Below, piece after piece: positions 1-9,959 of a stretch of DNA of 64,000 nucleotides. The notes under the pieces are model-generated. The model ran no database searches. It saw only the letters and a program-made list of their open reading frames with translations, and was not told the origin of the DNA. The position numbers were made by a program, and so were the translations under genes. The DNA is from Acinetobacter shaoyimingii (GTDB taxonomy: Bacteria; Pseudomonadota; Gammaproteobacteria; Pseudomonadales; Moraxellaceae). Where the stretch lies: assembly GCF_011578045.1 (NCBI RefSeq), contig NZ_CP049801.1, positions 1,116,001-1,180,000 of the forward strand, read 5' to 3'. Numbering within the stretch: position 1 is the first letter of the stretch; each line of letters opens with the position of its first letter.

Positions 1-750
1 GAAACGCCAGAAAAAATTATTAAAATTGAAGTTGATCCTTTGGTCGGCTTACTTCCATTCCAAGCACGTGAAGTTGCATTTGCTTTGGGACTAAAAGACA
101 AACAAATTAATCAGTTCGTGACCATCATGACGGGTGCTTATAAAGCATTTGTTGAAAATGATTTCGCACTGTTTGAAATTAACCCACTTTCAGTTCGTGA
201 AAATGGTGAAATTCTTTGCGTAGACGCTAAAGTGGGGATCGACTCAAATGCGCTTTATCGTCTGCCAGAAATTGCAGCAATGCGTGATAAATCGCAAGAA
301 AATGAGCGTGAGCTGAAAGCCTCTGAGTTTGATCTGAACTATGTTGCTCTAGAAGGTAACATTGGTTGTATGGTCAATGGTGCAGGTTTAGCAATGGCGA
401 CTATGGACATCATTAAACTTTACGGTGGTCAACCAGCTAACTTCCTTGATGTTGGTGGTGGCGCAACCAAAGACCGAGTGATTGAAGCATTCAAAATCAT
501 TTTGTCAGATAGTTCTGTTCAAGGTGTTCTAATCAATATCTTTGGTGGAATTGTACGTTGTGACATGATCGCTGAAGCGATTATTGCGGCGGTTCAAGAA
601 GTGAATGTGACTGTACCTGTGGTTGTTCGTTTGGAAGGGAATAACGCAGAATTAGGTGCAAAATTACTCGATGAATCAGGTCTTAAATTAATTTCTGCGA
701 CTGGTCTTGCTGACGCAGCAGAAAAAGTCGTTGCTGCAGTAAAAGCATAA
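1..750 (+). CDS. sucC: Succinyl-CoA ligase (ADP-forming) beta subunit, 5'-truncated
   Basis: Beta subunit of the TCA-cycle enzyme that converts succinyl-CoA to succinate with ATP formation. The reading frame is open from base 1, so the window cuts the gene; 249 C-terminal residues remain and the ATP-grasp N-terminal part is missing. The remainder includes the family signatures LDVGGGA and FGGIVRCD, which belong to the C-terminal ligase domain that contacts the alpha subunit. The TTG at position 40 is an internal codon, not a start. The stop is 14 bases before sucD, and GGGGAG in that gap serves as the sucD ribosome binding site, so the two genes are one operon. Identification is firm. Confidence 0.95.
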   Translation, partial: ETPEKIIKIEVDPLVGLLPFQAREVAFALGLKDKQINQFVTIMTGAYKAFVENDFALFEINPLSVRENGEILCVDAKVGIDSNALYRLPEIAAMRDKSQENERELKASEFDLNYVALEGNIGCMVNGAGLAMATMDIIKLYGGQPANFLDVGGGATKDRVIEAFKIILSDSSVQGVLINIFGGIVRCDMIAEAIIAAVQEVNVTVPVVVRLEGNNAELGAKLLDESGLKLISATGLADAAEKVVAAVKA

Positions 751-764
751 GGGGAGTATCAATC

Positions 765-1655
765 ATGAGCGTATTAGTAAATAAAGACACAACTGTATTG
801 GTACAAGGTTTTACGGGTAAAAACGGTACTTTCCATTCTGAACAATCGATTGCTTATGGCACGAAAGTGGTTGGTGGTGTAACACCAGGTAAAGGTGGTC
901 AAACACATCTTAATTTACCTGTGTTTAACACTATGGCTGAAGCTGTTAAAGAAACAGGTGCAACTGCAACTTCAATTTATGTTCCAGCGCCATATGTATT
1001 AGATTCGATTATTGAATCTATTGATTCGGGTATTGAGCTGATTGTGGTGATTACTGAAGGTGTACCGACTTTAGATATGCTAAAGGCGAAACGCTACCTT
1101 GAAACCTATGGCAATAATGCACGATTAATCGGTCCAAACTGTCCGGGGATTATCACACCAGGTGAATGTAAGATTGGCATTATGCCAGGACATATTCATC
1201 AACCAGGTAAAATCGGGATTATCTCGCGTTCTGGTACATTGACTTATGAAGCGGTTGCGCAAACCACTAAACTTGGTTTAGGTCAGTCGACTTGTATCGG
1301 TATTGGTGGTGACCCAATTCCAGGGATGAACCAAATTGATTGCTTAAAATTATTCCAAGAAGATCCACAAACTGAAGCTATCATTATGATTGGTGAAATT
1401 GGTGGTACTGCGGAAGAAGAAGCAGCAGAATATATTAAGTCAAACGTGACTAAGCCTGTTGTGGGTTATATCGCAGGTGTGACTGCACCTAAAGGTAAGC
1501 GTATGGGTCACGCTGGCGCAATCATCTCTGGTGGTAAAGGTACAGCAGATGAGAAGTTTGCGGCATTCGAGAAAGCTGGAATGGCGTATACACGTAGCCC
1601 AGCAGAACTTGGCTCAACTATGCTTCAAGTGTTAAAAGAGAAAGGTTTGGCTTAA
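765..1655 (+). CDS. sucD: Succinyl-CoA ligase alpha subunit
   Basis: Alpha subunit of succinyl-CoA synthetase, which binds CoA and carries the phosphohistidine intermediate. The 296-residue length is normal for the family. An N-terminal CoA-binding Rossmann domain ([13 protein letters not shown], near residues 14-26) is followed by the ligase domain. The active-site histidine lies in [11 protein letters not shown] near residue 247. The ATG at 765 follows GGGGAG with normal spacing. It is the last gene of the suc operon here: a strong intrinsic terminator follows 56 bases after the stop. Nothing in the sequence departs from the family. Confidence 0.97.
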   Translation: MSVLVNKDTTVLVQGFTGKNGTFHSEQSIAYGTKVVGGVTPGKGGQTHLNLPVFNTMAEAVKETGATATSIYVPAPYVLDSIIESIDSGIELIVVITEGVPTLDMLKAKRYLETYGNNARLIGPNCPGIITPGECKIGIMPGHIHQPGKIGIISRSGTLTYEAVAQTTKLGLGQSTCIGIGGDPIPGMNQIDCLKLFQEDPQTEAIIMIGEIGGTAEEEAAEYIKSNVTKPVVGYIAGVTAPKGKRMGHAGAIISGGKGTADEKFAAFEKAGMAYTRSPAELGSTMLQVLKEKGLA

Positions 1656-1711
1656 GCTAAATTTTCTATCATGACATCAACAGCGTATTGTTATTGATTG
1701 CATGGAATTTA

Positions 1712-1741
1712 AAAAAAGCCTCATTGATGAGGCTTTTTTTA
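1712..1741 (+). terminator. Intrinsic terminator after sucD
   Basis: GCCTCA, loop TTGA, TGAGGC, then a run of T; preceded by a run of A, so it may work on both strands. It closes the suc operon. Confidence 0.9.
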
Positions 1742-2023
1742 TGCTGAATAAAACATCTTAAAATGAAATACAGTAAGAAAAAGTGTGAATGCTATTGGAA
1801 TTGTTAGAAATACAAGATAGTTTAATTTTAGAACACAAAAAGCATTATTTTTGAACAATATTATTTAATATAGAGATCTGTTTTTAAAGAATATTTAAAT
1901 ATACTTAATAAAATAGAGTGAATTGTGAATATAAAATTTGCATAAATTTACAATAGCTACAAAACCTATTCATACCAATCGAGCATAATCTGTACAAGGA
2001 AAGAATTCGATTAGGTGAAACAA

Positions 2024-2371
2024 ATGAAAAATTTACTCATCGTTGCTTTGTTAGGTGTATCACTTACAGGCTGTGTCATGGCACCATATGATGATTATAA
2101 TAATGGCACATATAATAATAGTGGTTATGATTATGGTCGTTACGATCATCGTTATGATAATAAACGCTATGACCATCGTTTCGATAAAAAACGCTATGAC
2201 AGTAAGCACTACGACAAAAAACACATCGACAGAAAATTAATCGAAAAGAAAAAGCAAGAAAAAGCGCGTTTTGATAAAAAGCGCTATGAGCAAAAATACA
2301 AAAAATATGACAACAAACACAAGCCAGAATTCCGTAAAGATCATCCTGGTAACTGGCATAAATCTAAATAA
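2024..2371 (+). CDS. Small Lys/Tyr/Asp-rich lipoprotein
   Basis: Predicted lipoprotein of 115 residues. A hydrophobic signal peptide ends in the lipobox LTGC, so the mature protein starts at a lipidated Cys. The mature part is extremely hydrophilic and repetitive: a Tyr/Asn/Asp/Gly-rich stretch, then a series of short units such as RYDKKRYDxKHYDKKH, then a Lys-rich tail. I chose the ATG at 2024 because AGGTG lies 6 bases upstream; an in-frame GTG at 2015 would add three residues but has poorer spacing. No catalytic domain is visible and I do not recognise a functional family. It stands alone between two terminators. High positive charge on the mature part suggests binding to envelope polyanions, which is inference only. 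Confidence 0.75.
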   Translation: MKNLLIVALLGVSLTGCVMAPYDDYNNGTYNNSGYDYGRYDHRYDNKRYDHRFDKKRYDSKHYDKKHIDRKLIEKKKQEKARFDKKRYEQKYKKYDNKHKPEFRKDHPGNWHKSK

Positions 2372-2435
2372 TCTGGCGAATCACGGCAGATGTTTGGGAT
2401 AATATATCGGTTTGCGCATGTGTATATTTTCCAAT

Positions 2436-2463
2436 AAAAAAAGGGCTTTATGCCCTTTTTTTT
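2436..2463. terminator. Bidirectional terminator between lipoprotein gene and rsmD
   Basis: AAAAAAGGGC, loop, GCCCTTTTTTTT. A-run and T-run flank the stem, so it can stop both the lipoprotein transcript and the rsmD-mrdA transcript converging on it. Confidence 0.88.
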
Positions 2464-2525
2464 ATGGTTTATCTATCGGGGTTTATGAAAAATTATCCCC
2501 GGTAGCTTTAAGTTTTATGACGGAT

Positions 2526-3077
2526 TTAAACATTTTTTTGATATAAGCCTGCACGTACTGCACCCGCTTTAGTCTCTTTACTGAGACGCCATGAAGTGGG
2601 GAGAACCAGTTGGTCTAATGGGCAATCCGCTTCAACATAAATAAATCCTTCATTTTTAATCAACGGATCAACCAGACCAGCTAATTCTTGCCATAAACTG
2701 AGGCTATAAGGTGGATCGAGAAAAACTAAATCGAAGTTATTTTCGGGTAAATGACGGACGGCTGCTTGAGCAGTAGAAACGATCAGTTTGCTGTTTTGGA
2801 TTTTCAATAATTGTAGATTGTCTTTGAGATATTGCGCTTGCTTTGTACTGGGTTCAATCATGGTGACATGCCCAGCACCACGAGATAAAGCCTCGAAACT
2901 AAGCGCACCAGAACCTGCACATAAGTCCAGCACTTGTGCATTCTGTACATTCCACATGAGCCAATTAAATAAAGTTTCACGAACACGATCAGGTGTTGGT
3001 CTTAGACCGTCAACATCTGCAAAAGGTAAAACTCGACGTTTAAAATCGCCACCAATAATACGTAATTGATTCTTCAC
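2526..3077 (-). CDS. rsmD: 16S rRNA (guanine(966)-N(2))-methyltransferase
   Basis: Class I SAM-dependent methyltransferase that modifies G966 of 16S rRNA during 30S assembly. The 183-residue protein shows an N-terminal RIIGGDFKRR segment typical of RsmD, the SAM-binding motif VLDLCAGSGALSFEALSRGA near residue 50, and the catalytic motif FLDPPY near residue 118. The start is GTG at 3077, directly abutting the stop of mrdA, which implies translational coupling in an mrdA-rsmD operon. The length matches the family (E. coli protein about 198 residues). Assignment is secure from the motif set. Confidence 0.93.
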   Translation of the reverse strand: MKNQLRIIGGDFKRRVLPFADVDGLRPTPDRVRETLFNWLMWNVQNAQVLDLCAGSGALSFEALSRGAGHVTMIEPSTKQAQYLKDNLQLLKIQNSKLIVSTAQAAVRHLPENNFDLVFLDPPYSLSLWQELAGLVDPLIKNEGFIYVEADCPLDQLVLPTSWRLSKETKAGAVRAGLYQKNV

Positions 3078-5165
3078 TTACTCAATCTCATCTGTAGAAT
3101 GTGTTGCCTCTGGTGTGTTTGCTGGCTGTACAGCAGGTGGTGCTTGTTCAGCACTTGGTACTGGCTGATTGTTTGTTGGTTTTGGTTTTACATTGGGTTG
3201 ATTGGGTTTCTTAGCTTTAGGAACCGCATTAGGATTTGCTGAGAGGGAGATATCACCACTAGGTAATTCTCCAGGTTTAATACCCGCAGTCATTAAACCG
3301 CCACTAATATGATGATTAACAGGTTTAACGGGTTGACGTTTGCGATTGACTAACCAGTAATCAAATACAGGTTTAGCCAGTTGAGCTGCTGAGCCACCGT
3401 GTCGACCATTTTCCCAAATCACAGCAACCGCAATTTGTGGGTCTTCAGCAGGGGCGAACCCAACAAATAAACCATGATCCAGTTGACGTTCAGTCAGTAA
3501 AGCTTCGTTGTATTTTTTACCCTGCGCAATACTCTTAACTTGCGCTGTACCTGTTTTACCTGCAATCGAATATAGATGACTACGAATACCGCGTCCTGTA
3601 CCAGATACGACAACATCGACCATGGCATCGCGCATTTTGACCCAATCTTCATCTTTACCATTGAAGTTGATTTTGCCGTCTGGGGCATTGAGCACTGTAT
3701 GTGGTTTTGCACCTTTGGATTCACGTAAAACGTGCGGGATCACATGTGCACCGTGATTTGCTGTAATTGCCGTTGCCATAGCAAGTTGTAAAGGCGTTGC
3801 GGTAAATGCGCCCTGACCAATACTTACAGAAATGGTTTCACCTTTAAGCCATTTGGTTTTTCGGGTGCGCATTTTCCATTCAGGAGAAGGGTAAAGACCT
3901 GTACTTTCACTTGGTAAATCGACGCCAGTTTTTTCACCAAAGCCAAATTGGCGCATCCAAGCATTCATTTTTTCAATCCCCATCTGGTATGCAAGTACAT
4001 AGAAGAAGGTGTCGCATGAAACGACGATGGATTTATGCATGTTGACTACGCCATGACCTGTTTTACGCCAGTCACGGAATTTGTGGGAATCACCTGGTAA
4101 ATGGAAATACCCTGGGTCATTGATGGCAGTCCCCCAATCGGCAATACCATAATGGATACCGCCTAAAGCAGACATTGGCTTAATGGTTGAACCTGGTGGA
4201 TAGGTCCCTTGAACAGCACGGTTATAAAGCGGTTGGTCTAGATTGTCACGTAAAGCGCTATAGTTAGTGTTGCTAATACCTGTCACAAATAGATTGGGAT
4301 TGAAACTTGGACTCGAAACTAAGGCTAAGATTTCACCTGTACGCGGATCCATAGCCACAATTGCACCACGACGGTCAACCAATTGTTCTGCTGCAATGGT
4401 TTGCAAACCATAATCCAACGACAAATACAGATCATTACCACGAACTGAATCTTTACGACCTAAGTGTTTAAGTACATTACCAAAGGCATCCGTTTCAATC
4501 GATTCGAATCCAGGTTGACCATGCAGTAAATCTTCGTAATGATTTTCAACCCCAATTTTACCAATCAAGTTTGTACCCGCGTAGGCATCTTTATCAATTG
4601 TTTTTAATTCTTTGTCATTGATTCGACCCACATAACCAATCACATGAGCAAATAATTCTCCATGTGGATAGTAACGGGTCATTTGGGTTTCAATGGCTAC
4701 ACCCGGAAATTGATATTTGACTTCGCTAAAACGTGCAATATCTGTTTCGGTCAAATTTAATTTTAAGGTCACACGTTCAGTTTTTTTGGCTGTTTTTACA
4801 CGACTATTAAAACGATCAATATCTTCTTCAGACAGCTCAATAACTGACTTGAGGCGGTTCACCGTATCGTCAATATCTTCTACGTCAGCTTTACTTAATG
4901 TCGCAGTAAATACAGGATAATTGTCTGCCAATAAGATGCCGTTGCGATCATAGATATAACCACGAGCAGGGCTAATCGGCTGTAAGCGTATCCGATTTTT
5001 GTCAGAAGCATCTTTGAATTGTTCATAGTGTACGATTTGCAAATAGGCATAACGCGACAACAGTAACATCAAGAAAAAAATCACGAATCCAATGGCGAAA
5101 TACACTCGACTACGGAAAATACGTTTTTCTTGTTGAACATTTTTTAAAGGAAACTGATGTTTCAT
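3078..5165 (-). CDS. mrdA: Penicillin-binding protein 2 (peptidoglycan transpeptidase)
   Basis: Class B PBP that crosslinks peptidoglycan during cell elongation, working with the SEDS glycosyltransferase RodA; it is a beta-lactam target. One N-terminal transmembrane helix (residues about 20-45) anchors a periplasmic dimerisation domain and the transpeptidase domain. The active-site motifs are all present: STIK near residue 327, SCD near 383 and KTGTAQ near 536. The protein has 695 residues, longer than the E. coli enzyme (633). The extra length is a C-terminal tail of roughly 70 residues rich in Pro, Asn, Gln and Lys that follows the catalytic domain. rodA is not adjacent; the downstream gene is rsmD. 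Confidence 0.96.
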   Translation of the reverse strand: MKHQFPLKNVQQEKRIFRSRVYFAIGFVIFFLMLLLSRYAYLQIVHYEQFKDASDKNRIRLQPISPARGYIYDRNGILLADNYPVFTATLSKADVEDIDDTVNRLKSVIELSEEDIDRFNSRVKTAKKTERVTLKLNLTETDIARFSEVKYQFPGVAIETQMTRYYPHGELFAHVIGYVGRINDKELKTIDKDAYAGTNLIGKIGVENHYEDLLHGQPGFESIETDAFGNVLKHLGRKDSVRGNDLYLSLDYGLQTIAAEQLVDRRGAIVAMDPRTGEILALVSSPSFNPNLFVTGISNTNYSALRDNLDQPLYNRAVQGTYPPGSTIKPMSALGGIHYGIADWGTAINDPGYFHLPGDSHKFRDWRKTGHGVVNMHKSIVVSCDTFFYVLAYQMGIEKMNAWMRQFGFGEKTGVDLPSESTGLYPSPEWKMRTRKTKWLKGETISVSIGQGAFTATPLQLAMATAITANHGAHVIPHVLRESKGAKPHTVLNAPDGKINFNGKDEDWVKMRDAMVDVVVSGTGRGIRSHLYSIAGKTGTAQVKSIAQGKKYNEALLTERQLDHGLFVGFAPAEDPQIAVAVIWENGRHGGSAAQLAKPVFDYWLVNRKRQPVKPVNHHISGGLMTAGIKPGELPSGDISLSANPNAVPKAKKPNQPNVKPKPTNNQPVPSAEQAPPAVQPANTPEATHSTDEIE

Positions 5166-5400
5166 ACGTAGTCGACTTGGCGCACATTCAATGGGTAATT
5201 AGTTCATCATTTTACATTAGATTTGACCGAGTGTTGGTAAAAAAATATGTGAAACAATACTAGAAATTTTCAGAAGTTTGACCTTAGCGACATTAATTTA
5301 AAAGAGTTTTGTATATAAGATCGAAATTTAATCTGTTAAAGTCAACATTTAAAGGACGAATAAAATAAATGACCTAGTTTTAGGAGCAATGGAGAAAATA

Positions 5401-5916
5401 ATGAGAAGAAACCTTCCTTTGTTTTTACTCATATTTAGCGCAACTCTGGCGCATGCAGATTTAAAAAATTATTTACCGGATGCAAAAATAAAAGTAGAAA
5501 ATATATCCACTTGGAATTTTGGTATTGGAATGACACAAAAACTTGCACATTTGAATGCCGAATGGGTCAACCCTTATGGCATCGGGTATGCTAAATTAGG
5601 TGCTTTCATCAATGATGGACACGAAGCTGGTGGTCAAATCGGCTATCGTTATCCAGCTTTTTTAAATGGAAAAGATTATAACGGATTTTATGTTGGTGCT
5701 TTTGGTGGTCAATTAAAAAGCAAAGAAGTAGGGACAAAAACTGAAAGCCAGTTCGGTGGCGGTATTGATCTATCTTATGTGTTATTGAACAAAGACAGAA
5801 TCAGTACAATAAGTGTCGGACTCGCGGCGGGTCAAGAGGTAAAACAAGGAGATTATGTTGTGTATGAAAGCAAACCTGAACTACAATTTTCCTACACCTT
5901 AAGTTTTGGTTTTTAA
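5401..5916 (+). CDS. Secreted small beta-barrel-like protein, unknown function
   Basis: Predicted exported protein of 171 residues. A signal peptide (MRRN plus a hydrophobic core) ends at a likely AHA|D cleavage site. The mature part alternates polar and aromatic/Gly-rich strands (for example GIGYAKLGAF, GFYVGAFGGQL, GGGIDLSYVLL) and ends in the aromatic SFGF, like a small outer-membrane beta-barrel; I infer about eight strands and a resemblance to YfaZ-like proteins. The ATG at 5401 is preferred because GGAG sits 6 bases upstream, within the codons that follow another in-frame ATG at 5389. It is a single gene between divergent mrdA and the DUF445 gene. Its function is not recognisable. Confidence 0.7.
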   Translation: MRRNLPLFLLIFSATLAHADLKNYLPDAKIKVENISTWNFGIGMTQKLAHLNAEWVNPYGIGYAKLGAFINDGHEAGGQIGYRYPAFLNGKDYNGFYVGAFGGQLKSKEVGTKTESQFGGGIDLSYVLLNKDRISTISVGLAAGQEVKQGDYVVYESKPELQFSYTLSFGF

Positions 5917-5978
5917 AAATTTACATGTTTGTATGCGCTTTATTAGACCGCAAATAGAAATAAATATGAGAGTCTTAC

Positions 5979-7295
5979 ATGTTTGAATACGTAAGTGATT
6001 TGTGGCAAGCCTTTTTAAATCGACCTGATTTTTATGCAATCTTAAGTATTATCCCTGTGACTGCGTTTGTCACTTGGGCGCACGTTTGGATGGCACTTAA
6101 AATGGTATTCTACCCAATCAAATTTTGGGGATTCCATATCGGGCCATTGCCAGTCGGTTGGCAGGGTATTGTTCCACGAAAAGCTGGACGTATTTCAGGT
6201 ATTATTACCGATAATACCTTATCGAAACTCGGTTCATTGCGTGAATTTTTAGATGCCATGGACCCTGAAGATATGGCGCGTATTATTGGTGAGCAAGTTG
6301 GATTTGAACTTGAGCACTTAATTGACGAAGTCATGTTGGATCGCAATGCCGTGCTTTGGGAAAACTTACCTTATTCAATTAAACGCCGTATTTATGCGCA
6401 AGCGCATAAACAACTCCCTGCGATATTGAGGCAGTTAGTGACTGAGCTGACCATGAACGTAGAGTCACTTGTTGATATGCGTGAGATGGTGGTGAGTCAA
6501 ATGGAAGGTGATCGCCAACTTATGGTGAACATGTTCTTGAAGGTTGGGCAAAAAGAAATTAATTTTATTTGGCATATTAGTGCTTTGATTGGTATGTTCT
6601 TTGGTATATTCCAAATGATTGTTTGGTTTGTTGTGCCATGGCATTGGACTGTACCGTTTTGGGCTGCAATTTGGGGATTCTTAACCAACTGGATCGCGAT
6701 TTGGATGGTATTTAATCCGATTGAACCCCACTATATACGTTATCCGCAATTCTTTACGCGTACTGAAAATCGCAAATTTCCTTGGATTAAGCCTGTGATT
6801 CCGCGCATTGGCACTTATAATATCCAAGGGGCATTTATGAAACGCCAAGAAGAAGTTTCTGATGTCTTTGCAAGTGTTGTCACAGAAGATTTAATTACAT
6901 TAAAATCCATTATGACTGAAATGATGTATGGCGGGAAAAAAGACAAAACTCGTCGCATTGTTAAACGTCATATTAATGAAATTATGGAAACTCCTTTGGT
7001 TCGGACCTCATTACAGTTATCTTTAGGGCCAAAAGAGTACGCAAGATTGAAGACGGACTTGATCGATCGCTCAATTGAAATTACGATGGTGCCTGTATGC
7101 GACCCTGCCTTTAACGCAAGCCGTGCACAGAAAATCTATCAGATGTTTAGAGACCGTATTAGTGAATTAACCCCACGCGAGTTTCAAAATCTATTACGTC
7201 CTGCGTTTCAGGAAGACGAATGGATTTTGATTGTGCTTGGTGGCGTAACAGGATTCTTTGCAGGCCTTATTCATTTGTTTGTGGCTTTCTTATAA
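5979..7295 (+). CDS. DUF445 family inner-membrane protein
   Basis: A 438-residue membrane protein of the DUF445 family. The family signature GFLTNWIAIWMVFNPIEP lies near residues 237-254, and a related segment (HVWMALKMVFYPIKFWG) occurs near the N-terminus, giving the internal duplication typical of this family. Membrane segments lie near residues 18-42, 200-250 and at the extreme C-terminus. The middle is a long helical region rich in charged residues. No enzymatic motif is visible and the role is unknown. It sits 62 bases after the small exported protein and 79 bases before adk; neither spacing proves an operon. Confidence 0.85.
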   Translation: MFEYVSDLWQAFLNRPDFYAILSIIPVTAFVTWAHVWMALKMVFYPIKFWGFHIGPLPVGWQGIVPRKAGRISGIITDNTLSKLGSLREFLDAMDPEDMARIIGEQVGFELEHLIDEVMLDRNAVLWENLPYSIKRRIYAQAHKQLPAILRQLVTELTMNVESLVDMREMVVSQMEGDRQLMVNMFLKVGQKEINFIWHISALIGMFFGIFQMIVWFVVPWHWTVPFWAAIWGFLTNWIAIWMVFNPIEPHYIRYPQFFTRTENRKFPWIKPVIPRIGTYNIQGAFMKRQEEVSDVFASVVTEDLITLKSIMTEMMYGGKKDKTRRIVKRHINEIMETPLVRTSLQLSLGPKEYARLKTDLIDRSIEITMVPVCDPAFNASRAQKIYQMFRDRISELTPREFQNLLRPAFQEDEWILIVLGGVTGFFAGLIHLFVAFL

Positions 7296-7362
7296 TTAGA
7301 TGTTGGATTTCATGCAATATGATGTTGCATGATTTTGAACGTCATACATATTGTTTAAATGA

Positions 7363-8034
<672 letters not shown>

Positions 8035-8057
8035 TTCGTAATCGAATCGCTTAGAAT

Positions 8058-8093
8058 AAAAGAGCCCAAGTTTAGATGAGGGCTCTTTTTTTA
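8058..8093 (+). terminator. Intrinsic terminator after adk
   Basis: AGAGCCC stem, loop, GGGCTCT, followed by seven T residues. Confidence 0.88.
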
Positions 8094-8181
8094 TACTGGT
8101 TATTTGTTAGCGATTTTAATTGCAAATTTTATTAATCGTTGTTTGATCCATAATTTTTATGAATGAGTGGGAGAAAAGCAC

Positions 8182-8385
8182 ATGCTTAAAATGGCATTGA
8201 TCATTATGGTGGTCATGGCAATCGCTTTGATTGTTGGGTTATTCATTTACAGTTTTAAATTGTTACGTAAAGCTGAAAAAGAGCAAGCTTTAGCAGCGCC
8301 TAAACAACATGAGCAAGATAAACAATATCAACTGCATCCAAAGTTTAAACAACACTCCAATAAAGATCAGTCATCAAAAAAGTGA
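8182..8385 (+). CDS. Small single-pass membrane protein
   Basis: A 67-residue protein with one N-terminal transmembrane helix (LIIMVVMAIALIVGLFIYSF) followed by a Lys/Gln/His-rich hydrophilic tail, probably cytoplasmic by the positive-inside rule. The ATG at 8182 is chosen because GGGAG lies 8-9 bases upstream; an in-frame GTG at 8167 would place the Shine-Dalgarno sequence inside the gene. It resembles the short DUF2897-type membrane proteins, but that family assignment is tentative. It is flanked by the adk terminator and the convergent nth gene, so it is probably transcribed alone. Confidence 0.7.
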   Translation: MLKMALIIMVVMAIALIVGLFIYSFKLLRKAEKEQALAAPKQHEQDKQYQLHPKFKQHSNKDQSSKK

Positions 8386-8437
8386 TGTGAATGATTTAAA
8401 TGGTTTGTCTTAAAATTTTGATTTTAAAATTCGAATT

Positions 8438-9160
8438 TTATGCTTCAGAATCAGCAGCGGTCATATGAATTTTTGCTGAACTTGGACGTGCTGCACCGAA
8501 TTCAAAACGATCTGGCCAATTGCAGACATCCGAAACGACACATTCATGACACTTCGGTTTGCGTGCGATACAGCAATAGCGTCCATGCAAAATCAGCCAA
8601 TGATGCGAATCGACGATAAATTCCTTTGGAATCACTTTCACTAAACGGTGTTCAACTTCTAGAACATTTTTCCCAACCGCTAAACCTGTTCGATTGCCTA
8701 AACGAAAAATATGCGTATCAACGGCCATGGTCGGTTGACCAAAGGCGGTATTGAGTACCACATTTGCTGTTTTACGACCCACACCAGGTAAAGCTTCTAA
8801 ATCTGCACGATTGTTCGGGACCACGCTGTTATGCTTCTCTATGAGCATTTTACAGGCTTTAATCACGTTTTCAGCTTTGGCATTGTATAGGCCAATGGTT
8901 TTAATGTATTGCTTTAAACCATCAACACCTAATGCATAAATAGCTTCAGGTGTGTTGGCAACAGGAAAGAGCTTGTCGGTGGCTTTGTTGACACTGACAT
9001 CTGTTGCTTGAGCCGAAAGTGTGACTGCAACTAAAAGTTCAAAAGGGGATGAATAATTGAGTTCAGTTTCAGGATGGGGACGCTGCGCTCTTAAACGTTC
9101 AAAAAAAATTTGAATCTGTTTTTTGGTCATATTTTTGACAGGTTTGGTTGCAACAGTCAT
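8438..9160 (-). CDS. nth: Endonuclease III (DNA glycosylase/AP lyase)
   Basis: Base-excision repair enzyme that removes oxidised pyrimidines and cleaves the abasic site. The helix-hairpin-helix motif LPGVGRKTANVV contains the catalytic Lys, and AVDTHIFRL contains the catalytic Asp. The C-terminal [4Fe-4S] ligands follow the exact C-x6-C-x2-C-x5-C spacing. At 240 residues it is somewhat longer than the E. coli enzyme (211), with extra residues at both ends. The start lies 4 bases after the rsxB stop, so the two are co-transcribed. The same rsx-nth adjacency exists in E. coli, where nth is the last gene of the rsxABCDGE operon. Confidence 0.96.
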   Translation of the reverse strand: MTVATKPVKNMTKKQIQIFFERLRAQRPHPETELNYSSPFELLVAVTLSAQATDVSVNKATDKLFPVANTPEAIYALGVDGLKQYIKTIGLYNAKAENVIKACKMLIEKHNSVVPNNRADLEALPGVGRKTANVVLNTAFGQPTMAVDTHIFRLGNRTGLAVGKNVLEVEHRLVKVIPKEFIVDSHHWLILHGRYCCIARKPKCHECVVSDVCNWPDRFEFGAARPSSAKIHMTAADSEA

Positions 9161-9164
9161 CCTT

Positions 9165-9959
9165 TTAAACTCCCTGTAATTCCGCTAGTTTGATTTGCAG
9201 ATCATTTAACTGTAGACGTTTATTAGCATCGTCACGGACACTGAGTTGTTTTTCTAATTTTTTAATTTGAGTACGGATTTTAGCAAGCTCAATGGTGGTT
9301 TTTGCATCCAATGTAATAACAGGTTGTTCAGGTTTTTCAATCATCTGAATTTCAGGAATATTGTTTAGCTGAGCTGTAAATTGGGCAAAAAGTTCAGTAT
9401 TGATTTCTGCACGAACCACAGGGCCTTTACGATGAAGACGACTTTTTTCTTCACGTTGGATATGTGCGTAATAACGGAGTCTTAAATCATTTTGCTCTTG
9501 AAGACGTAATGCTTCAGTAGGGAGTGGGTTAATGTCTTCTACGAGATCAATACAATCCACAGGACATGGTGGAATACACAGTTCACAACCTGTACATAAG
9601 TCAGTTAATACGGTATGCATAAGCTTACCAGAGCCAATAATTGCATCGACAGGGCAAGCGCTAATACACTTGGTACAGCCAATGCACTCATCTTCACGAA
9701 TGATCGCTTTCATACGCTGTGGACGACCATCAGCTTGAATGGGCCAGACACTCTCTTCAGCTTTAAGGTAGGTTCGATCAAGCAACTGAGCAATTGCATC
9801 AGCAACAGGTTGACCACCTGGGACACACTTATTTGCTTCTTCGCCCTCTACAATAGATTTTGCATATGGCAGGCAGCCGTCACGATGACCACACAGACCA
9901 CATTGTGTCTGAGGTAAAAAAGCATCAATTTGCTGAATTAGGGAAATTTGCGAGTTCAT
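9165..9959 (-). CDS. rsxB: RsxB/RnfB-type iron-sulfur protein
   Basis: Iron-sulfur protein homologous to subunit B of the Rsx/Rnf electron-transport complex, which moves electrons to SoxR or NAD. Three cluster-binding segments are visible: the Fe-S domain with [10 protein letters not shown] and a fourth Cys in NKCVPGG (residues about 20-45), then two ferredoxin motifs, [12 protein letters not shown] and [14 protein letters not shown]-terminal tail of about 100 residues, partly coiled coil, follows the ferredoxin domain; the protein is 264 residues against 192 in E. coli. The hydrophobic N-terminal anchor helix of RsxB is absent: the sequence goes directly from MNSQ into the cluster domain. 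No other rsx gene is near; nth follows. Confidence 0.88.
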   Translation of the reverse strand: MNSQISLIQQIDAFLPQTQCGLCGHRDGCLPYAKSIVEGEEANKCVPGGQPVADAIAQLLDRTYLKAEESVWPIQADGRPQRMKAIIREDECIGCTKCISACPVDAIIGSGKLMHTVLTDLCTGCELCIPPCPVDCIDLVEDINPLPTEALRLQEQNDLRLRYYAHIQREEKSRLHRKGPVVRAEINTELFAQFTAQLNNIPEIQMIEKPEQPVITLDAKTTIELAKIRTQIKKLEKQLSVRDDANKRLQLNDLQIKLAELQGV

